64,000 nt of DNA from Kwoniella bestiolae CBS 10118 (taxonomy: Eukaryota; Basidiomycota; Tremellomycetes; Tremellales; Cryptococcaceae), in assembly GCF_000512585.2 (NCBI RefSeq), contig NC_089246.1, positions 930,001 through 994,000 of the forward strand, written 5' to 3'. This document shows, in pieces, positions 56,098-64,000 of the stretch (the first letter of the stretch is position 1; each line of letters opens with the position of its first letter). The translations under genes were made by a program, and so were the position numbers. Under the pieces are notes generated by a model, which was not told the origin of the DNA, ran no database searches, and saw nothing but the letters and a program-made list of their open reading frames with translations.

Positions 56098-57836
56098 CTA
56101 CTCCAATCTGAATCCAGGTCTCCCTTGACCCTGATATGGCATATCATGCGGATTAGGCATCGTGACATGTTGATCATTTGCCATACTCATCCCCCCATAT
56201 GGATCCTCCTCACCATCATCCATCTGTCCAGCATGTCCATGGCCATGTCCATGATCGTACATCTGAGGTAAGACAGGAGGAGGCATCGACGTATAATTAT
56301 CATGATCGTCGTGACTCCTCGCCTCGTGGCTATGTCCGTGCGAATGAACACTCTGCTTCTCATTCATATATTCATCCTCCAACGAGCTGGATGCGCCGAA
56401 TGATGAGCCGTTCAATGCCATTGGGGGTGCACCCGAGGTCAGTTGAGCGGTGGAGGAGGGGGCGAAGATGGACGAAGAGTTGGAGAGTGATCGGGAGAGA
56501 GGATTGGTCTCGAAGCCGTGTTGGCCTGTTTGACGGGCGGGGAGGGCGTGGTGTGCGTCTGAGTCGCCGTGGCGATTAAGCTCGGGCCTGTATCAGGGGG
56601 TAAGATCAATCAGCATTGGGCTTTTCTCTTCGATTCCATTGGCAGTCAAGCCGACAATATCCATTGTACTCTTTCTGTTTCTCTGTCTCTCTGAGGGATT
56701 AGTTTAGATCGAAGATCAGGAGAGTAACTCACCATCTGATCGCCTCATCTTCATCCCCATTCCTCCTCTTCATCCTCCACACCGCAAATGCGATCAAGGC
56801 AATGACGACCACACCCACACCAACGCTGATACCTATGATAGCGGCGGTAGGGATGGAGTCACCCCCATCTTTGGGCTTAGCAGAGGAAGTGGAAGAGGCG
56901 GTCGATTCCGCGGCGGTGGCTGCTGCTGCTGTGAGGATGACGGTGACCAGTTGGGTTTGACCTGCTGCGTCTGTTGTGTATTGGACGGAGCTGCGACGTG
57001 GATGGGGGTCAGTATCATAGTACCAGTTTCTGTACATATGAGATGGTCATATTGGATCGAAGATGAGATGAAGTCACTCACGCTGCTGAACTTTCAGAAG
57101 AGGATGAAGTAGGTGCTGTAGAAGTGGCAGTCTCTGTCGAGGTTGTATTGGCACTGGAGGTGAGATTCGCTGAGGATACGATTGAAGAGGCTATTCGCAA
57201 GGTCGGCTAATCAATAAATCGCCAATGCGGCCATGCAAAGGAAGACAGTTGTGCAACTCACAAGCTGAGATCGATGCACCGAGAGAGGCAGATACTAAAG
57301 AAGACCCAGTTGGCGAAGGTGTTGTGAGACCGGTAGCACTGGTAGTGATCCTTGAGATTGCGTTGGTTGTGGTCTCTTCATCCTCGTTCTTCTCTGTTGA
57401 TATCAGAGTAGAGGAAGAGGAGGTAGTGGTGGGTGAGATGGTCGTTCGAGCAGTAGTTGAAGAATGGGTTGATGTGCCCTGTGTGTTGGAGTGGATGTAA
57501 GCGTCAATCAACGGCGATATCCTTAGGAAGGTATACAGGGGGTGATATCTATTTCAGACTTATATGCTGGGAGGAACGATCGTATAGCATCGTCCGACGA
57601 ATAAATTGTGCATGCTCAGATGGTGATAGGATACTCAAACTCACAGAAGTAGAATCATCATCCACCAATCCACCTAACAACCCACCAGAATGTTGTCTCC
57701 CTTCCAACTCCTTGGCACGTACACTTCTCAGTGAATTATTTCTCCTTCCAAGATGACCATGAGCCGGGGCGATACCATGTGCATGGGCAAGCGCAAAGGG
57801 CAATAAGAGGATGGGGAGGGTGGTTGATATTTTCAT
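56098..57836 (-). CDS. Single-pass Ser/Thr-rich surface protein, Mid2-like architecture
   Basis: On the minus strand, exons 57836-57645, 57478-57262, 57190-57082, 56990-56733 and 56587-56098 join in frame to about 421 aa. It has a signal peptide (MKISTTLPILLLPFALAHAH), a Ser/Thr-rich ectodomain of about 200 residues likely to be O-glycosylated, one transmembrane helix (IIGISVGVGVVVIALIAFAV, about residues 226-246) followed by a basic stop-transfer RMKRR, and a cytoplasmic tail of about 160 residues. This plan resembles fungal wall-integrity sensors of the Mid2/Wsc type (architecture only; no Wsc Cys domain is present). The tail is rich in His/Gly near HSHGHSHE and YDHGHGHGHAG. The function is inferred only from topology. 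Confidence 0.8.
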
Positions 57837-59177
57837 GATGTGCGTTTGTCTATAGCCTATAGCGGAAAGTCGATAATGTCGAGCGATGAAAGTGTAAAGT
57901 TGGATTGGTCGAGGATACTGTCCAGAGAAGAGGATGAGGGTGTGATCCGGTAAGTCTAGATGTGTTGGTGAGAGTGTAAAGGAAAGATAAAAGAGTGTTT
58001 ACCACAGCGTTGAGTGTCTAATGTGTTACCCTGAGTGAAGAGAGGATTGAACGCTTGGATCCTTTGATGACCGTCCGTTTGGCTGTCTAGGCTATCCTAT
58101 CCTTTGTGATGCTCTTCTGTTTCCCAAGTATACAAGAGTGATGAGAATTAGGGTATAACGATAGTGTCCATGAGAATGAGGGATAAACAACACCCCTCTC
58201 TACGGTATGATATTATGAGGGGTGGCTATGTGGTGTTTGTGAAAATATGATGCTGAGACAAGAAGTAAGTCCAAGGGTCGTTGCGTTGGTTGGTTAATTT
58301 GGATTTCAAAGCTGGCTGTGACTGATGTTGCCTAGCCTTTTCTGTTTTCTTCCCTTTGTCGATGCTGTTGAGTATTGAATGTTGGGTGTAATGAATGTAT
58401 AAAGGTCAAGTATGGTTTGGTATATTGCTGCGATGTATTTTGATTGTGATGAGAATGGAAAGAAAGAAAGAGACGAAAGATGAAAGGATGAAAGGATGAA
58501 TGACAGAATGGTAGGACGTTTCGTCAAATGGTCTAGGGGTGAGAGAATTGCACTTTAATGCGTGCTAAAGGATACTACTACTAAACACAAGCACAGATCA
58601 TCAAATGACGAATCAAACGTTGTGAGTCGAGCATGGACATGTGCCTCGTCGACACAGCTTACTGCTCCCTCCTACCTTGCTCATGCATGCATATCCATGA
58701 CTTTGCTCTACTTCTTGCATAGCTGGAGTTGGAGATCGACCTGATCTGTTCGAGAGTCTCGAATTTCAAGGATGACGATGTTTGTGAACCTCAGTCGAGT
58801 GAACATAACCAACCGATGTGATGTATCTTATGTTTGTTGATTCCAGATTGACTGTTGTTGATTCGAGATTGTTTCGACCCTACCCTGTTTCAGGTGCAAA
58901 TAAGTAAACAACCCCAGATTGATGTGACCCCTTACCCCTGAAACTGCGCTCATGACCCCCACGTGGCTGAAAGAGCTCAACGTGAGTCGTGTGCCTAAAT
59001 ACCATGGTAAGATGCGCACACACCTAATTCAAAGTGGAGGAAGCTTGTACATGCATGACCCTCTCGTACGCGTTCTGTACCACAAGTCAAGGTTAATGTT
59101 CTCGTTCAGTCCTACCAACACCTACAACACCATCACATCACAGAGCATAAGCTCCATGCTGGCTATCTACAACCACC
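57837..59177. promoter_or_regulatory. Divergent promoter region of the surface protein and ING-family genes
   Basis: About 1.3 kb between divergent starts at 57836 (-) and 59178 (+). A CACGTG palindrome lies at 58960-58965. No gene was recognised on either strand. Confidence 0.4.
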
Positions 59178-61228
59178 ATGCCCCCTCGTAAATCCCTTTC
59201 CACCCCCTCCCCATCCTCCAGACCCGCCGCCAACACATCCAATACCCCCAAGAGATCCCAATCAAAGCGACAAACCCAGATCCAACTTCTCGAAAGCTCC
59301 CCAGACCCCTTGGCGCCCTCTCCTGAAAAGCCGACGACTCGCCTCAAAGAGGATCATGCGGATGATGTGAAGGGAGATGTCGAGACTAGTAAAGAAGCTG
59401 AGGTAGAGGCGGAACTGGAAGCTTGGCAGGACTTTGCGGCGGATCATTATGAGATGGTTGAGCAGTTGCCTTTGGAGTTGCATAGGAATTTTAGGTTGTT
59501 GAGGGAATTGGACGATGGGTGTTTGGGTGGGTCATCTATCTTCTTGTCAAATACCTCTCTATGTGTACAGGAGAACGGAGGAGCTGGGAGCTGACTTGTG
59601 ATGAATTAATATATGATCAGCCCAGATTCAACGATTACATGAATTGACGAGACGATATGTGACCGAACGTCTAGAGCTGGAAAAACAATTGCGCAAGTCG
59701 AGGGATACTCCTGAAATCGTAACTCAGGGGAAGGAAGAGGACGAGGAAGAAGAAGAAGAAGTGGAAACGATCGAAGTCAAGGACCAAGTCAACAGTCCGG
59801 AAGACAAGGATCAGGATGTAGAGATGAAGGATCAATCAGGATCAGACCCGTTGATAGGTACGGGCGAATATGCTAAAGAAGCTGAGCAGGAAAAAGAAGA
59901 TGATAAAGATCTGGTAGAAGGGAGACAGGTCACAGAGGGTGTACCTCAACCAGATGGACAAGGTGGATTATTGATTCCCGTTGAAACTCAGGATCATGCC
60001 GCAAGTGAAGGTGGGGATAGGAAGGAGGAAGAGGGAGTAGAAACTATTCCACCAAGATTGGAATTCCCCCATCGCGAGGATCAAACTCAGAATCAATATC
60101 AGATCAACGTTTTTACTGAAGATCAACAAGTCATTCCTGCTCAAACGCAAGTGAACGGGAACAGTGAGAGTACAGCTGGATCCAGTACCGACAAAAAACG
60201 CAAAAGACCTGATGGACCTCATGCACATCTGCCGGAGATTGCTAGATTGAGTAGAGAGGTGGTTAGGACAGCTGAGGAGAAGGTGGCTGTAGCTGTTGGG
60301 GCGTACAATGCTGTGCGTGCGACTCCACCTTCCAACTTTCCTGGAATCGAAGAATGTAAATTCCCGTTCATAGAGTAACAAGCTGATTTTAAGATGCGAA
60401 ATCTACCAGATCGACCGACATATCCGAGCACTAGATTCGGCCCTAACAGCCCAAGAAGCTGCCATCCTCCTTGGCCTCAGAACATCCACTCTCCCATCTA
60501 CCAATGTCGATGATGCTCTCAACCTGGCAGGGGATAGTGGTACGTTGCCCAACACCGCCGACGGTGCGGAAAGAGGAGAAGGAGAGGAAGAGCTGGTCTT
60601 GGGTCTAGGAGGTGGTGCTGGTGGGAGATCAAGGAAGGGGAAGAAGAAGAAGGGTAAGAAAGGGGTTGTCAACCAGCCGGAAGAGATTGTTGTGAGCCAG
60701 GAGGGCGTGGTACCGGCGGAATGGAATATCCCTGCTGATCCGTATGTCCATTCTTGGTATCCCCTATCTTTCATAGTAAAGTTGGAAGCTGATGGTAGGA
60801 TGGGTTTGCAGGAACGAACCGAAGTATTGTTATTGCAATCAGGTTTCATATGGGCAGATGATAGGATGCGAGGTGAGTGATGAGTTGTATCTGCTTCGCA
60901 TAACAATCAGATTTTTGAGAGAATCGTACATCGGTATAAGAGAAGATTACAATATAACCGAGGATATGTACAAGAACAGATAGATCCCTTGCATGGCCCG
61001 ATGATCTGATCATCGCTAACAAGTTTGTTCCTCCTACTATAGAACGAAGAATGTCCTCTGGAATGGTTCCATCTCTCATGTCTAGGATTGGAACAACCTC
61101 CAACTGGGAAATGGTGGTGTAATTTGTGTAGACCCAAGGTTGGGTTGGGTAAAGGTGGAGCGGGTAAAGTGGGGAATAGGAATGTTACTGGTACTGCGGG
61201 GGGAGGAGGAAGTAGGAGGAAGAGGTGA
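59178..61228 (+). CDS. ING-family PHD protein (Yng2/Pho23-like chromatin reader)
   Basis: Five exons (59178-59526, 59621-60312, 60410-60741, 60812-60872, 61043-61228) join in frame to about 539 aa. The ING N-terminal region is at about 80-135 (WQDFAADHYEMVEQLPLELH, RNFRLLRELDD, QIQRLHELTRRYV), and after a long acidic low-complexity insert it resumes at AYNAIDRHIRALDSAL. The C-terminal PHD finger spans residues 462-509 with C464, C466, C477, C482, H488, C491, C504 and C507, plus the Tyr463/Trp486 positions used for H3K4me3 binding. Known role: subunit of NuA4, NuA3 or Rpd3L complexes; which one cannot be told. The split of the ING helix region by about 180 acidic residues is unusual in length. 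Each junction keeps phase. Confidence 0.88.
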
Positions 61229-62235
61229 TGCGTTGATGCGTCGGTTGGAAGGGTGAGAAAGTGGTAAGGGTATATGCAACATATCAGTTTCCTGAGCTAG
61301 AACCATTCGGATATGAATACCTCAAGTCTCTTACCAGAGTTTCTGTTGAGTTGGGAATCACTCTCTATCTGCCGTGGGAAGCACAGGAAGATGCATCTTT
61401 ATCGGTGTCATCAGAAGCCTGTCTGTTCTGTTCTACCGATAGCAGAGTAGCCTACCATGATCAATGACCATCTTTTCTTCCATCAGACGGGAAAGGGGAA
61501 AGCCTCTTAAATCTGTTTGTCTATCTGCTCAGATAACAAACGTGGGTGATCATGGGTCCTTTGGCACATCCTCCATACTTTGAAATACATTACCTTTTCG
61601 TTCTTCCCATCTTCCCCATCTGTTCTGTCTCTATAAGATCCAGATCCGATGTATACTCGTACATCCAATACATCCACTCTCTCCCTCATTTTCTCATGAG
61701 GTCATCTCACCACAAGTCCATCAAGCAAAAGGCTTCACATAATTACGTAATTGAACATCTGAGCTGAACTTTTTTCAGAAATCTCATCTGTGAATTTTGA
61801 TCCCTTAATCTCACTCTACTCGTCAGAGCTCATTCTCTCTGCCTGGCTTCGAGTGAACGAGTGAGATATCCATCCGAGGTATACTTTAGGTAGTCCCTAA
61901 TATAGCTTCATACTATCTTGTACACATCATACCTGTAACTTGTCTTGTCGACCCTCCTCAGCATCATCAACGTGTTCACCTCCAAACAGAAGCCTAGTTC
62001 CGGTACACCCATCACTCCACTTGGCACCAACGAGGGACAACGGATATCCCATACCGCCATACAGTACCATCCAAGACTTGCGATGATATAGTCTTTTTCG
62101 GTAGGCATCAACGTCATAGTGAACCACTCCGAAGCAAGACTGCCATCATCATACTTGGATAGATCCACCTCTAATTCGCAATATTCAACTCTACCCCTCT
62201 GTCGAAAGCAAAGATAAAGATAAAGACAGAGCAAA
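61229..62235. promoter_or_regulatory. 3' region of ING gene and promoter of PRPP synthetase gene
   Basis: About 1 kb. A minus-strand frame of 118 codons (61908-62264) overlaps the next gene's start and has no family-like sequence, so I treat it as chance. No motif was recognised. Confidence 0.4.
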
Positions 62236-64000
62236 ATGGCTTCAGCAGCTTTATCAACCATCAAGTTATTCGCCGGTATGTCCTCTGTCTTTCTATCTCC
62301 AATAGATCATCTATCTAGGCCTTGAACCAGTCATATGAATGTGAAAGGCAGTCAAGCTTATGTACTATTTGGTATATCCTACTACAGGCTCATCCCACCC
62401 GGAACTAGCCAACCTCATCGCCAAAAGACTCCGAATCCCCCTAGCTAGAGCGAGTATCACGCAACCCCCCTCTGGAGAGACGAGGGTGACTATCACTGAG
62501 AGTGTTAGGGATTATGATGTTTATATTTTGAATACTGTGAGTGCTCCCCTCACACAAAGATACAAAGTGCAATACGATACGATCCAGCAACCTATCATAC
62601 CTATTCATCGAATCACCTATCTCCACTTGAACTGAGTTGGGAGATGAGGGGACGAGTAGCTGACATGGTCATGTCCGATTAAATAGGGCGCAGGGGAGGT
62701 GAACACACATCTGATGGAGTTGTGCATTATGATTCATGCTTGTAAGGTGAGTTGGACGTTTCCTCAATCTCCTCTTAACTCCATTTTATCATGCTCCATC
62801 AAATATGTATGATATCTCACTATATCCATCCCCTCTTCTTCATGCTTCATGTGAACCCGCCTCTGTGAAGTCGTCGTACTGACTGACCCACCCACCCACC
62901 CAGATCGCGTCGGCAAAACGAATCACAGCTATAATCCCTCATTTCATGTACGCCCGTCAAGACAAGAAGGACAAGTCGAGGGCACCCATCACTGCCAAGT
63001 TGGTGGCTAATATGCTGAGAGAGGCCGGGTGCGATCATGTTATTGTGAGTGATCATACATACGTGGTGGAGCTCTCGGATGACTGATGGATGAATTAGAC
63101 AATGGATTTGCACGCTTCTCAGATTCAAGGGTTCTTTGACGTACCTGTTGATAAGTGAGTGCGGTGTTGTATGGAACAAAAGGATTGAACAGAGTTGACG
63201 AGTGATTCAACCCTTACCTCACTGCTCCCTTCTCTCGTCGTCCGACTCCACTTCCTCATGATCAGCGTGAGTCTTCTCCCTCATGGTCTTGCTGCTCTGA
63301 ACAATGATACTGATACTGATATTCTGGTTTAGCTGTACGCCGAACCATCAATGATCCAATATATGCGAGATCACATCGACGTGAAGAACTGTGTGATTGT
63401 CTCACCCGATGCGGGAGGTGCCAAGAGGTGCGTAGATGATCATCTCAGAAACACCCCTGTCATTTTGCCGTAGCTGATCCTTTGCATACTTCTCACCCTC
63501 AGAGCCACCTCAATCGCCGATCGCCTCAACATAGATTTCGCCCTCTTCCACAAAGAGCGTAAGAAGGCCAACGAAGTGTCCCGAATGGTCCTCGTAGGAA
63601 GCGTTACAGGCAAAGTTGCCATTCTCGTAGATGATATGGCAGATACCTGTGGAACATTGGGTTTGGCAGCTAGAAATCTGTTAGAAGCTGGAGCAACCAA
63701 GGTATATGCGTTTGCAACGCACGGGATATTGAGTGGACCAGCTATCAAAGTGATTAATGAGTCGGGGATGGAGAAGTTGGTTATTACCAATACGATCCCT
63801 CAACTGGATAATTGCGAGAAGACGGATAAGATTGACGTGATTGATGTTAGTCATGTTTTGGCGGAGACCATTAGGAGGTCTCATTTTGGGGAGTCTGTTG
63901 TGAGTTGCTATTCCATCAATTTTGTGATGAAGGACTGGACGCTGATGAGCCTGGATAGTCGTACTTGTTCCATGAGGTACCTTATTCGAATGGTATTGCG
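62236..64000 (+). CDS. Ribose-phosphate pyrophosphokinase (PRPP synthetase), 3' end beyond window
   Basis: Exons 62236-62275, 62388-62536, 62687-62746, 62904-63044, 63099-63154, a 1-nt exon at 63266, 63333-63427, 63503-63899 and 63959 onward; truncated by the window edge. Landmarks: KLFAGSSHPELANLIAKRL, ARASITQPPSGETRVTITES, the flexible loop RQDKKDKSRAPITAK, TMDLHASQIQGFFDVPVDNL, SPDAGGAKRA, and the PRPP-binding loop ILVDDMADTCGTLG. Reaction: ribose 5-phosphate plus ATP gives PRPP plus AMP, feeding purine, pyrimidine, histidine, tryptophan and NAD synthesis. No long non-homologous insertion is visible, unlike yeast Prs1 and Prs5. Joining 63154 directly to 63333 breaks the frame after VDN and hits a stop within a few codons; the single C restores Asn of VDNLYAEP. 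Confidence 0.93.

Noticed and set aside
61908..62264. 118-codon minus-strand frame overlapping the PRPP synthetase start
   Set aside because: No family-like blocks, overlaps the promoter and first exon of a well-supported gene, and has no splice partners.
1..64000. Transposons, CRISPR arrays and biosynthetic gene cluster
   Set aside because: No reverse transcriptase, transposase, long terminal repeats or spaced direct repeats were found, and the neighbouring enzymes do not form a recognisable pathway.

Overview
The window reads as a compact, intron-dense fungal chromosome segment, most likely from a tremellomycete basidiomycete (Cryptococcus/Kwoniella-like). The evidence is: nearly every gene is cut by 45-110 nt introns with GTGAGT/GTAAGT donors, CTGAC/CTGAT-type branch regions and AG acceptors; the protein set includes a white-collar-2 type PAS-GATA factor, a cellular RNA-dependent RNA polymerase, WSC-GH71 alpha-1,3-glucanase and UTP25; and serine-rich low-complexity proteins are frequent. 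All exon models below were joined by hand by requiring canonical splice sites, matching phase and family homology recalled from knowledge; no search was run.

Layout. 0-13 kb: a threonine-rich secreted protein with unexplained coding-like fragments behind it, a Ser-rich protein, the blue-light regulator BWC2 preceded by a (CAT)27 microsatellite, and a second Ser-rich protein. 13-24 kb: a 22-exon GH3 beta-glucosidase, NatB catalytic subunit NAT3/NAA20 carrying a remarkable His-rich insertion, divergent EMC8, a large alpha/beta-hydrolase and a TauD-type dioxygenase. 26-39 kb: an Rco1-like double-PHD protein, a YMC1-like mitochondrial carrier, a Pho85-type cyclin and a 24-exon sugar transporter. 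40-50 kb: UTP25, WSC-GH71 glucanase, an F-box-like gene and its broken neighbour copy. 50-64 kb: the RNAi polymerase RDP1 (25 exons), a Mid2-like single-pass surface protein, an ING-family PHD protein and the start of a ribose-phosphate pyrophosphokinase gene cut by the window end.

The genes are mostly unrelated housekeeping, chromatin and cell-surface functions, not an operon-like cluster. The themes are carbohydrate and surface biology (GH3, GH71, sugar transporter, two Ser/Thr-rich surface proteins), chromatin (Rco1, ING) and RNA silencing (RDP1).

The most unusual signal is extreme micro-exon splicing. Keeping conserved reading frames requires a 1-nt exon in the PRPP synthetase gene, a 5-nt and a 9-nt exon in RDP1, a 7-nt exon in the GH3 gene, and eight exons of 8-17 nt in the sugar transporter. 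No CRISPR arrays, rRNA, clear tRNA or mobile elements were recognised.
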